Source of the DNA: Pelagomonas calceolata
Taxonomy: Eukaryota > Sar > Pelagophyceae > Pelagomonadales > Pelagomonadaceae
Direction: 5' to 3'
DNA: 64,000 nucleotides
Assembly (NCBI GenBank): GCA_918797485.1
Contig: CAKKNE010000003.1
Span: forward strand, 2,666,001 to 2,730,000
This document shows, one piece after another, positions 16,585 to 24,315 of the stretch (position 1 is the first letter of the stretch; the number at the start of each line of letters is the position of its first letter). Under the pieces are notes generated by a model that did not search any database, was not told where the DNA came from, and worked only from the letters and a program-made list of their open reading frames with translations. Both the position numbers and the translations under genes were made by a program.

Positions 16585-19161
16585 TTAGACCCGTCCGACG
16601 GGTCTCTCCCAGCTCGTCGCCCCCGTCGCGTGGTTGACGTAGTACGTCTTCCCGGACATGCCGTCGACCTGGCGCGACCAGTTCCGGGGCAGCGGCGACT
16701 GCAAGGCCTGGGGGGCGCGCGGCGCCCGGGGAGGGGCGCGGGCGGCGGGTTTGGCGGGCTTCTGATGCCGGTGCTTCGGGCGGCAGAGCTTCGCGACGCA
16801 CGTGCACAGCCACACGAGCGCGACGAGGACGACCATGATGGCGACGAGGACGGCGATGAACCACTTGAGCGCCAGGCCGAGGACGCGCGCGGCGGTCTCG
16901 TCGAAGTCGTCGTCTTTCAGGGCCGTGGGCGCGAACGTCGACGTCGGCGCCGGCGTGGGCGGCACGGACGGCTCGCCCGTCGGCTTGGGCGACACCGACG
17001 GCGGCGGCGAGACCGTCGGCGCCGCGGTGCACCAGCCTGGTATTTGGGGCGCGGTGCCGCACTCGTCCACGCACAATTGGCAGGTCGGGTCATCGCACTG
17101 GTCCACGCACTTTTCGCCTTCCTCGTCGAGGCAGACCGGCTCCTCGCAGCCGTCGTCGCCCAAGGACCAATGGTAGTCTTTCAAGGTGTCTGAGTCGACG
17201 CACGACGAGCCGGCCGGCTCGCCCGAGGAGATGTCGACGGTGGACGTGCGGCACTGCTTGCCCGAGTCCTGCCCGTCGCACTCCGTGCCGTCGCGGGACG
17301 GTTCATTATACCCTAAGCAGCTGCCAAAAAATTGGCTTTCGGAGCAATACACTACGCTGCAGTCCGAGGCGCTGCAGTAGTAGGTGTGGGCCGTCGAGCC
17401 GTCGTAAATGGCGCCCCCCGTGTTCGGGTTGATACAACTGCCCGCCTTCGAAATACACTGGCCCCGGTAGCACTTGCCGTCTTCGTTGGACTTCGCATCG
17501 CTGTCGTCCGGGAAGATTTTCTCGGTGCAGTCCGTCCCGGGCGACGCGTACCGATCGACGGGGCAGTCACTCATCTTTCCGGTGCAGACCTCCTCCTCGT
17601 CGCACTCGTCGTGCTGCGCCGGACGACACACCACTCCCTGCGCAGTCAATGCGCCGTCCGTGCAGCAGGCGTCCGAGTTCGCACATCCGCACCCCGCTTC
17701 CAGCAGGCAATCGCTGGTGCAGCACGCGTCGTCGACGAAGATGCCCGGGTCGCACTGCTCGCCGATATCCACGATGCCGTCGCCGCACACGGGCGTGTCC
17801 CAGGACGTCTCGACGTTCTCGTTCAGGCACTCGGGCCAAAAGTTACTGGACCCGTATTTGCTCGTGAAGTAGCCGTCCGCCTCCTCCCGCGCTAGGTCCC
17901 GGAACTGCATGCCCGTGTCATGAGGTTCACCAGAAGTCATCACCGCGTTCATGATGTTCGGCCCGCCCTCGTCGTGGCCCATGCCGAGGAGGTGGCCCAG
18001 CTCGTGCGCCATGACCGCCGCCGTGACTGCGATGCTGCCCGAGTCCTCAACCACGGAACCCGACCAGGTGTCCACGCAGAGGCCATCCATCCACGCGAGG
18101 CCGGCCGTCGACGAGGAGAAGTCCTCGCCCGAGAGGAGGATGCTCGAGTCGATGGACACGCCCAGGGCGCTCTCCAGCGCCGCCCGCTCCCTGGCGACGT
18201 AGACGGTGAGCGAGTCCAGGAGGCAGGTCGCCGAGACCTCGTCGCTCGTGCACGTGTCGCCGCACTCGGCGCAATCATCAGTGCCCCGCGCGTAGTACAT
18301 CCCGTGGCTGCCGTCGCTCCGCGTGTAGGTGCCGCCGGTATTCGCGAACGTGCACGAGTCGCAGTCGGGATTGCCGTCGCGCCACGTCACCTGCCCGATC
18401 AAGACGGGCACGACGCGGCAGTTCAGCTTGTCGCCGTCGTACAGGCCGTAGGGCGCGCCCTCGGTGTAAATGTCGTGCATCACGTCGAAGAGGGCGGCCG
18501 TGTGCGCCTCGACGTCGGCGCCGTGCCGCGCGTAGCGCTTCTCGTCGTTGAAGACGACGATGCCGACGTACTTCGTCGGGCCGGCCGCGCACTCGTTCGC
18601 GCCGAGCGCGCGCTGGAAGAGGTCGTGGTGGTCGTGGCCGTGGCCGTGGTCGTCGTGGCCGCGCAGGTGGCGCCGGAGCGCGTCGGGCGGGTGCGGCGCG
18701 TGGCGCTCCGGGTCCACGCCGCACGTGCGCGGCCGGGCGTCGTCGCTCGGGTCGAAGACGGCGTGCTCGCCGTCGCGCCACGCGAGCTCGAGCACGCGGC
18801 CCCCATCCATGCGGACGACGGCCTCCGGGTAGCCGGCGCACGTGCGCGCCGTGACGCGGCCGCCCTCTCCAGTTTTGGTGTCCGTCGCGGACCCCTTGTA
18901 GTGGCAGCCGCGCGCGCCGGCGCGCGTGGTGGAGGTGCCGTCCGGGCCCATCGAGAGCTCCGTGTAGCTCCGGTGGAAGGCGCCGAAGTCGGCCTCCAAG
19001 TTTAATTTCAAGTGCAGGTCGTCGGTTATTACCGAAAGCTCGGCCGTGCGGCCGAGGCGCCGCGCGGGCTGGCCCGTGGCCGTGTGGTGCACCTTTGCTA
19101 CTTTGTGCTCGTGCGCCGCGGCAGCGAGGGCGAACCAGACGAGGCAGCCTATCGTTTTCAT
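16585..19161 (-). CDS. ADAM-like transmembrane metalloprotease with cytoplasmic WW domain
   Basis: About 858 residues. Order: signal peptide (MKTIGCLVWFALAAAAH from ATG 19161), prodomain with a His-rich patch, then a zinc metalloprotease domain of the reprolysin/M12B type with HELGHLLGMGHD and a Met-turn IMNAVM. Next is a Cys-rich disintegrin-like region (CGDGIVDIGEQCDPG, CCTSDCLLEAGCGC), further Cys-rich sequence and a Pro/Thr/Ser stalk. A single membrane helix (WFIAVLVAIMVVLVALVWL) and a basic tail follow. The last 35 residues form a WW domain: LPRNWSRQVDGMSGKTYYVN then TGATSWERP, with both Trp and the central YY. A type I surface sheddase is inferred. Animal ADAM tails usually bind SH3 domains; an intrinsic WW domain is unusual. 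The longer frame to 19284 lacks signal-peptide character. Confidence 0.9.
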   Translation of the reverse strand: MKTIGCLVWFALAAAAHEHKVAKVHHTATGQPARRLGRTAELSVITDDLHLKLNLEADFGAFHRSYTELSMGPDGTSTTRAGARGCHYKGSATDTKTGEGGRVTARTCAGYPEAVVRMDGGRVLELAWRDGEHAVFDPSDDARPRTCGVDPERHAPHPPDALRRHLRGHDDHGHGHDHHDLFQRALGANECAAGPTKYVGIVVFNDEKRYARHGADVEAHTAALFDVMHDIYTEGAPYGLYDGDKLNCRVVPVLIGQVTWRDGNPDCDSCTFANTGGTYTRSDGSHGMYYARGTDDCAECGDTCTSDEVSATCLLDSLTVYVARERAALESALGVSIDSSILLSGEDFSSSTAGLAWMDGLCVDTWSGSVVEDSGSIAVTAAVMAHELGHLLGMGHDEGGPNIMNAVMTSGEPHDTGMQFRDLAREEADGYFTSKYGSSNFWPECLNENVETSWDTPVCGDGIVDIGEQCDPGIFVDDACCTSDCLLEAGCGCANSDACCTDGALTAQGVVCRPAQHDECDEEEVCTGKMSDCPVDRYASPGTDCTEKIFPDDSDAKSNEDGKCYRGQCISKAGSCINPNTGGAIYDGSTAHTYYCSASDCSVVYCSESQFFGSCLGYNEPSRDGTECDGQDSGKQCRTSTVDISSGEPAGSSCVDSDTLKDYHWSLGDDGCEEPVCLDEEGEKCVDQCDDPTCQLCVDECGTAPQIPGWCTAAPTVSPPPSVSPKPTGEPSVPPTPAPTSTFAPTALKDDDFDETAARVLGLALKWFIAVLVAIMVVLVALVWLCTCVAKLCRPKHRHQKPAKPAARAPPRAPRAPQALQSPLPRNWSRQVDGMSGKTYYVNHATGATSWERPVGRV

Positions 19162-19350
19162 AAGGCCCGTCGGGCCTGCGCGGCAGCCCATCTGATTGTT
19201 TGGGGGCCCTGCTCCACTTATTTTGGGCAGTCTGGCAAATTCGCGGCGGCGGAGCGCAACCCGCGAGCTGAGGCGCCTCGACAAAAGATGAATCGGTATC
19301 GGACGAAAAGTTACACAGACGATGGGGGGAGAGGTCGCGGGGCGCCCTTT

Positions 19351-19692
19351 CTAGCCGGCGTGGCCCCACGGCGAGCGGAGCTGCGACACGTCGGCCGCGC
19401 GGTGTTCTCTTGAGAGACCCTCGTGGAAGCTGCTCACCAAATCAAGCGGCGTCCGCGCCTGGTCCGCGAACTCCTCCCACATGTACGCGTGGTGGTCGCG
19501 GACGAGGTCGAGCGGCTCGGCGACGACATCGTCGAGGTACTGGCCGATCATCTCCGCTTGGTATGAGCGGACGAGGTCGAGTGGCGCATCAACGAGCATG
19601 TCGGCTTTTACTGTCGTCGTGCGCGGTGCATTGGCAGGGAGGACAAAGGCCCTCCCTGTCGCAAGGAGAGCTAGGGCTGCAATTTGTCGCAT
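19351..19692 (-). CDS. small plastid-type protein with three PLDLV repeats
   Basis: 113 residues. The N-terminus MRQIAALALLATGRAFVLP is a signal peptide followed by a Phe at the predicted cleavage point, similar to the ASAFAP motif of bipartite plastid targeting in red-lineage secondary algae. The mature part holds three imperfect repeats of about 23 residues, each opening PLDLV: APLDLVRSYQAEM, EPLDLVRDHHAYM and TPLDLVSSFHEGL. Each is acidic and probably helical. I do not recognise the family. The ATG at 19692 has the context GGCAGCGATGCG and the upstream frame is not targeting-like. A small stromal or thylakoid-associated repeat protein is inferred. Confidence 0.65.
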   Translation of the reverse strand: MRQIAALALLATGRAFVLPANAPRTTTVKADMLVDAPLDLVRSYQAEMIGQYLDDVVAEPLDLVRDHHAYMWEEFADQARTPLDLVSSFHEGLSREHRAADVSQLRSPWGHAG

Positions 19693-19816
19693 CGCTGCCT
19701 CCGCTTTGTCAACTGGTGTCGGCACAGCTCGCGAGTGCTTTAGATTTGTCTGCTGCTTCGCTTGGGGCTGGATCAAAGCCGCACCCAAGCTTGGGCACTA
19801 CAATTGCAATGCTTTG

Positions 19817-19838
19817 CTAGTGTCATACAGGCCGCTAG
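19817..19838 (+). promoter_or_regulatory. CTAG-bounded promoter motif, copy 6
   Basis: Reads CTAGTGTCATACA then GGCCGCTAG, one base from the main form. It is 125 bp upstream of the PLDLV-repeat ATG; the permease-like ATG on the other side is about 400 bp away. Confidence 0.62.
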
Positions 19839-20233
19839 GTCGAGTTATTCTTCGCGAGATATGTGCGGCTTCAAATTGATGCCTGAACGAGGGTGGCAGG
19901 TGGTCTCACTCACAGGCCGAGTTCAGTCGCACTCACGACCACCAGTCCCCGGCAATAACGCGCAGTCGTTGGGAGTTCACTCGTATTGTCGTGTTTTGAC
20001 TCACGTGATTGCCCTTCGACGCGTGGTGCACCGCGCGAGCAAGCTAGTGCGCAGGACAGCATAGTTCAGCAAAGAATTTAGGACTGCAGGCCTCAGTTGT
20101 CAAGCGCCTTTGAGCGTTTCTCCGCGTACTCAGCTTCGCCGACGCAAGAGTTAGTCTAGCGTTCGTGACCGCTTAAGTATTCTCCCTTCAAACGCACACG
20201 GCGCACGCGACGACGCGCGACGACGAGACAACA

Positions 20234-21042
20234 ATGGTCCAGTGTGACAAAACCAATAGACGCAAGACGCTCGACGAATTCGCGCTCGAGGCGGAAGGGA
20301 ACGAGGAGGAGGCGAGCCTCTCGCTTTTTGATTTACTCTGCATCGGCATCGGCGGCACGGTCGGCAGCGGCGTCTTCGTGCTCACGGGCGAAGTCTACCC
20401 CGTCGCGGGCCCGTCGTCGGCGCTCTGCTGGATGATAGCGGGCGGCGTCTGCCTCCTCTCCGCGTTCTCGTACATGGAGCTGTCGGCGGCGATACAGTAC
20501 GTGCAGTGGATATCGACGCATCTTTTGTTTTTGCGAGACAGATGCGGCGCGTATTGATCGATGCAGGTGCCGACATCAACGCGCGAAATCGCAGGAATGA
20601 AACCCCACTCATAAGTGCGATTCAATTTGTTTGTGCGGGACAAGACAGGCCAAACCGACATCGCGTGGCTCTGGTCTCCGAGCTACTCAGAGCAGGCGCG
20701 TCTCTGGATATTCGAATTGATACAGGCCCTTACGGCATTTTTGACTCGGTCGACGACCTAGTACGAGCTATCGAACGCGAAATCGATGGGTTGCGCGATA
20801 ACAGGGACTGGGTCGCGATCCGCTCTCTCATCGAGGGCGTCCGCGCGGCGGGAGGGACGTGGGCCGCCTACGCACGTCTTCCTCGCCGGCGTGTTTTAAG
20901 ACTTCGGAGCTTGGTAGCCCGCGGTCGCGCGAGGACGGCCGACCCGATCCTCGAGCCCGTCTTCCGCCTCCCGAACGAAATGTGCTGGCACGTGCTCAAG
21001 TTCTGGCGCGCGACGTGTGCCACCACCGGCGAAGTCCTATAA
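20234..21042 (+). pseudogene. chimera of amino-acid permease N-terminus and ankyrin/F-box-like gene fragment
   Basis: The 5' part (ATG 20234) encodes the cytosolic start and first two membrane helices of an APC-superfamily cationic amino-acid transporter: GIGGTVGSGVFVLTGEV then SALCWMIAGGVCLLSAFSY. Homology stops near 20495, where a transporter should have ten more helices; the frame closes at 20557. From about 20506 another frame, starting at GTG rather than ATG, encodes VLIDAGADINARNR (ankyrin repeat), a second ankyrin-like LLRAGASLDI, a helical region and an F-box-like LPNEMCWHVLKFW near the end at 21042. Ankyrin genes of this style are numerous in pelagophytes. A truncated permease into which an ankyrin gene piece was copied explains the arrangement; an intron joining both frames is less likely. 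Confidence 0.6.
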
Positions 21043-21066
21043 GACACAATCACATTTAACAAACAA

Positions 21067-22410
21067 CTATTCCGTCGCCATCGCCGCGAACCGGTTCGCA
21101 AGCCCGCCCGGCGAGTCCTCCGACGAGTCCGACGACGACGAGGCGTCGTCGGGCGCCACCGGCGCGGCCACGACGGGAGCCTTGCGCCGCTTCTTCAGCG
21201 CCGCGCGGTGCGGCTTCGACTGGCAGTGCCGCGCGAGCGCCGCCGCGGAGCCGAACGCCTTGTCGCAGACCTCGCAGCGGACCTCCTCGTCCGCAACGGC
21301 ATCCTCCTCCTCGGACTCCACGACGACCTCGTCGTCGGGGTCGAAGCGCGCCCCTTCCGGCTCGTCCTTCACTTCCGCCGCCCTTTCTCGCAACCACGCC
21401 GCGCGCTTCTCCTGAAAGAGGCGCCGCGCCTCCTCGGCGCGCCGCTCTGCCTCCTCGGCCTCCCGCGCTTCGGCCTCGGCGACCTGGCGCCGCCTCAACG
21501 CGACGCGCGGGTCGCGCCGCCGGCAGAAGTCCGCGAGCTTCCTCACTTGTCCTTCGTACGCGCGCCGCGCCTCCGTTCTACACGCGGCCAGCTGCTTCTC
21601 GACGCGTCTTCTTTCTTTCCGGTCGAAGGCCGCGTCGAACGCCTCCCTTAGTGAATCGGGCTCGGCCTCCCTAAACCCCCGGCAGCTCCGGAAGCTTCGA
21701 GCAGACGCGTAGAACCTATGGACTTGAGGCCACGCCGTGCCCGACCCCCCAAAGGCCGGCAGCGCCTCAAAAACAGCACCGTTCGCCTGGGCCGCGAGGC
21801 GCTCGGCCGCGTTGACGCACTCGAAGGCGTCGCGGAAGCAGGGGAAGAAGCCCGGCGGCGTCGTCGTCGTCGTCGTCGCAGCTCTCACGCAGAAGCGCTC
21901 GAGGGGCGTCCAGAGGAAGTTTAGGAACGGCGCGAGGCGTTGGGCCGCCTGGACGCCCACCAGCAGTATACGCGCTATCGTTTTTGTCAGCGAGTCCTCC
22001 GTGATGAGGACCTGTTCGCTTTCGCTATCGTCGAACTCCGCAAACGCTTCGCGCGAAAAGAAGGGCCAGAGCTCGGCCTCGAAGGCGTCCCAGACGTCCT
22101 CGGGGTCGCGTTTCGCTCGTCCTCTCCTCTTCTTCTGCTGCGGCGGCTCCTCGACCTCGTAGTCGTCCGGGTCCTCTCCCCTCAAGATCGCGTCCCTATG
22201 AGCATCATAGTAGGCCCGCTCCTGCTCGTCATACAAGCACTCGTAGGCGGCCTGCACCTCGCGGAAGGCCTCGGTCGCCTTTTGTGGGTCCTCGCCGCGC
22301 TGCTGCGCCTTGTCCGGGTGGAGCGCAATCACGAGCCGGCGGTAGGCCTTGCGGATGTCGTCTTCCGTGGCGCCTCTTGCCACTCCGAGGACGGCGTAGT
22401 GGCAGCGCAT
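21067..22410 (-). CDS. J-domain and C2H2 zinc-finger protein, JJJ1/DNAJC21-like
   Basis: About 447 residues. The J domain opens at the ATG (YAVLGVARGATEDDIRKAYR) and has the HPDK tripeptide motif. A middle region with VHRFYASARSFRSCRGF matches the FY-W-F-T pattern of JJJ1/DNAJC21. A charged coiled coil (residues about 270-370) follows, then one C2H2 finger CEVCDKAFGSAAALARHCQS with a Ser/Asp tail. JJJ1 stimulates Hsp70 in cytosolic 60S ribosome maturation, releasing shuttling factors; that role is inferred. An extra segment of about 50 residues lies between the acidic DDSESE stretch and GFFPCFRDAF, including a Thr run encoded by a GAC-type microsatellite near 21,860-21,880. The start at 22410 has the context GCAGCGATG. 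Confidence 0.88.
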   Translation of the reverse strand: MRCHYAVLGVARGATEDDIRKAYRRLVIALHPDKAQQRGEDPQKATEAFREVQAAYECLYDEQERAYYDAHRDAILRGEDPDDYEVEEPPQQKKRRGRAKRDPEDVWDAFEAELWPFFSREAFAEFDDSESEQVLITEDSLTKTIARILLVGVQAAQRLAPFLNFLWTPLERFCVRAATTTTTTPPGFFPCFRDAFECVNAAERLAAQANGAVFEALPAFGGSGTAWPQVHRFYASARSFRSCRGFREAEPDSLREAFDAAFDRKERRRVEKQLAACRTEARRAYEGQVRKLADFCRRRDPRVALRRRQVAEAEAREAEEAERRAEEARRLFQEKRAAWLRERAAEVKDEPEGARFDPDDEVVVESEEEDAVADEEVRCEVCDKAFGSAAALARHCQSKPHRAALKKRRKAPVVAAPVAPDDASSSSDSSEDSPGGLANRFAAMATE

Positions 22411-22544
22411 CGCTGCTGTTCTCCCACGTGTCGCAGCGCTGGCGGTGTGTCGCCAGCGATGCTCAAAGGTCACGTAGGAGCGCTGTGAGCGTGGCACGGT
22501 GCTGGCACAGCCGCACCGCCGCCCAGTCCCACGGCAAGCGGCAC

Positions 22545-22629
22545 CGGGTTTTTTTCAAAAACCCGTTTTGGACTGTATTCTACAGACAGTCAGCCTAGGG
22601 AGGACTCCGTAGAGGAGTCCTAACTAGGC
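22545..22629. repeat. two strong hairpins in a divergent promoter
   Basis: First, CGGGTTTTT at 22545-22553 pairs with AAAAACCCG at 22557-22565 across a 3-base loop. Second, GCCTAG (22593-22598) and AGGACTCC (22601-22608) pair with GGAGTCCT (22614-22621) and CTAGGC (22624-22629), 14 pairs with one 2x2 internal loop and a 5-base apical loop. Both lie between the J-protein and ELOF1 starts, just before motif copy 7. Confidence 0.6.
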
Positions 22630-22672
22630 CTCCTCCCATGGGACTGACCGCCGCCACCGCGCAGCTTGTTTG

Positions 22673-22694
22673 CTAGTGTGTTACAGGACGCTAG
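22673..22694 (+). promoter_or_regulatory. CTAG-bounded promoter motif, copy 7
   Basis: Reads CTAGTGTGTTACA then GGACGCTAG, followed directly by CTAGCG. It is 263 bp from the J-protein ATG and 185 bp from the ELOF1 ATG. Confidence 0.62.
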
Positions 22695-22878
22695 CTAGCG
22701 AATTTGCGCCTGTGCTCGCTTTTTGCGCGCAGTACGCTCAATTTGTCGATACGTGGCCTCGTGCGCGACTCCTGACACAGCCACAAACGCCCCAGCTAGC
22801 TCCCGCCGCCCGCCCCGGCCTTGCACACTGGTGTGCCCTGCCAGGCGAACTCGACGCCGCAGCGCGCCGCCAGAAGCC

Positions 22879-23280
22879 ATGGGCCGCCGCCGCGCCAAGG
22901 CCACCAAGGTCGTCAAAAAAAAGCAGCCGACGATGCAGACGGAGTTCAAGTGCCCCTTTTGTAATTATGAGAAATGCGTCGCCGCGAAGATGGATTATGA
23001 TAAGGAGACGGGGACGCTGGAGTGCCGCGTCTGCGCCGCGACGTACACGGCGACGATCAACTACCTGAGCGAGCCCGTCGACGTTTTTTCCGAGTGGATC
23101 GACCAGTGCGAGGCCGAGGACGAGGAGCGGGCGAAGCGCGACGCTGCTCGCGATAGGGGCGAGGACGTCGAGGAGGACGCGCCCGCGCCGAAGCGGACGC
23201 GGATTGATTTCGCCGATCCCGCGGAGGACGAGGCCGAGGTGGATCCCAACGATGACCCGGCGCTGCACGCGGGGCTGTGA
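22879..23280 (+). CDS. ELOF1: transcription elongation factor 1 homologue (Elf1/ELOF1)
   Basis: 133 residues. The N-terminal 80 residues are a near-complete Elf1 domain: MGRRRAKATKVVKKK basic start, then TEFKCPFCNYEKCVAAKMD and GTLECRVCAATY forming the four-Cys zinc ribbon, and INYLSEPVDVFSEWIDQCE. Elf1 rides on elongating RNA polymerase II and acts in chromatin transcription and transcription-coupled repair. The C-terminal 50 residues are acidic with a short KRTR patch. The ATG at 22879 aligns exactly with the family start; the frame runs open further upstream but is not conserved there. Confidence 0.95.
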   Translation: MGRRRAKATKVVKKKQPTMQTEFKCPFCNYEKCVAAKMDYDKETGTLECRVCAATYTATINYLSEPVDVFSEWIDQCEAEDEERAKRDAARDRGEDVEEDAPAPKRTRIDFADPAEDEAEVDPNDDPALHAGL

Positions 23281-23440
23281 GGTCGTAACTAGGAATGGAT
23301 TATTTAACTAGTGCTCGAGGAAGTTTGTCGGATTGTGCCGCAGATCGCCGGCAAAGTCGATGAAGTGGCATGACTGACGAACCAGTCATTCGGTTGTAAA
23401 AGCGTCGTTGACCCCACTTCCTGCTCGCGCACTCGCGCGC

Positions 23441-24241
23441 TCACACGCCTGACGCCACCGACGAGTGGATCACGGTCCCGTCGGCGAGCGTCATGGTGCC
23501 GCCGGGCGACCGCGGGATAGGTGGCAGTTCCCTTTTCACATTTTCTAACTGCTCCAGTTCAATGTCCTGTGCGACTATCTGCTCGTGCAATTCTTCTATC
23601 GTCTTCTTGAGCAGCGCGGCGTCCTTGATACCGAGCGCCAACATCAGCTGGTTTTGCTGCGGGGTCCCCAGTGTCAGCGCCTCCACGACCTCCTCCTCCA
23701 CCAGCTGCCCGTTCCCATTCTTGTCGAGAACCCCGAAGGCGGCCTCGTCCCGCCTCTTTCCGTCGAAGCCCTCTGGCCGATGGCCCGGGGCGGTTCTCTG
23801 GTGCAGCAGCTGGAGCTGCTGACGCATCATGGGCTTCAACGCCTCGAGGGCCGGGCCCCCGTCCGTTGCCAGCATGTGGTGCGTGACGGCCATGTTGATG
23901 AAGACTGCGATTCTCACGTAGTCGTCGAAGAAGGTCTGGCTCTCCTCCCGGCTGAGCGTGCCGGTCCTGCTGGTGTCGTGCACCTCGAACGAGGCCCGCG
24001 CCAGAGCTCGCAGCTTCGGGTTGTGCGCTTCCAGCAAGCGGGCCAGCAGGAATGGTGCGGCGCACCCAGCGCCCATCAGCTCGCCAGTGACCTGCATGGT
24101 CTGCTTGTGGTAGGCCACGAGATTGGGCGCGGCCCGTTCCATTTCTTTCAGCTGCTCTCGCTGCCAAGCATCCAATCGGATCACTCCGAAGGGCGGCGCG
24201 ACCAGCGTCGATGAATTTTGCTTCGACGAATGGCAGCCCAT
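23441..24241 (-). CDS. N-myristoylation-type EF-hand protein
   Basis: About 266 residues. The start MGCHSSKQNS is a typical N-myristoyl/palmitoyl signal (Gly2, Cys3), so membrane attachment is likely. Two EF-hand loops are readable: DTSRTGTLSREE (about residue 100) and DKNGNGQLVEEE (about residue 180), both with acidic residues at loop positions 1 and 12. A helical, coiled-coil-prone region (IEELHEQIVAQDIELEQLEN) follows and the tail is Pro/Gly-rich. It resembles calcium sensor proteins of algae but no enzyme domain is attached. The ATG at 24241 is chosen for the lipidation motif; the upstream frame to 24292 opens with TTG and runs into the CTAG-bounded motif. Confidence 0.8.
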   Translation of the reverse strand: MGCHSSKQNSSTLVAPPFGVIRLDAWQREQLKEMERAAPNLVAYHKQTMQVTGELMGAGCAAPFLLARLLEAHNPKLRALARASFEVHDTSRTGTLSREESQTFFDDYVRIAVFINMAVTHHMLATDGGPALEALKPMMRQQLQLLHQRTAPGHRPEGFDGKRRDEAAFGVLDKNGNGQLVEEEVVEALTLGTPQQNQLMLALGIKDAALLKKTIEELHEQIVAQDIELEQLENVKRELPPIPRSPGGTMTLADGTVIHSSVASGV

Positions 24242-24295
24242 GGTCTGCGGACGGGGCCCGCTGGCCAATGCCCAGATCCGCCCTGAAATCAATTC

Positions 24296-24315
24296 CTAGT
24301 GTGTCCATACGCTAG
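24296..24315 (+). promoter_or_regulatory. CTAG-bounded promoter motif, copy 8
   Basis: Reads CTAGTGTGTCCATACGCTAG (20 bp), shorter and weaker in the core. It is only 55 bp upstream of the EF-hand protein ATG. Confidence 0.5.

Noticed and set aside
17920-19005. Long plus-strand frame of 361 codons
   Set aside because: Antisense shadow of the metalloprotease gene; valine/arginine-rich with no motif.
21850-21890. GTC-type trinucleotide run in the J-protein gene as an intron
   Set aside because: A coding microsatellite (Thr run) with no acceptor site; the frame stays open.
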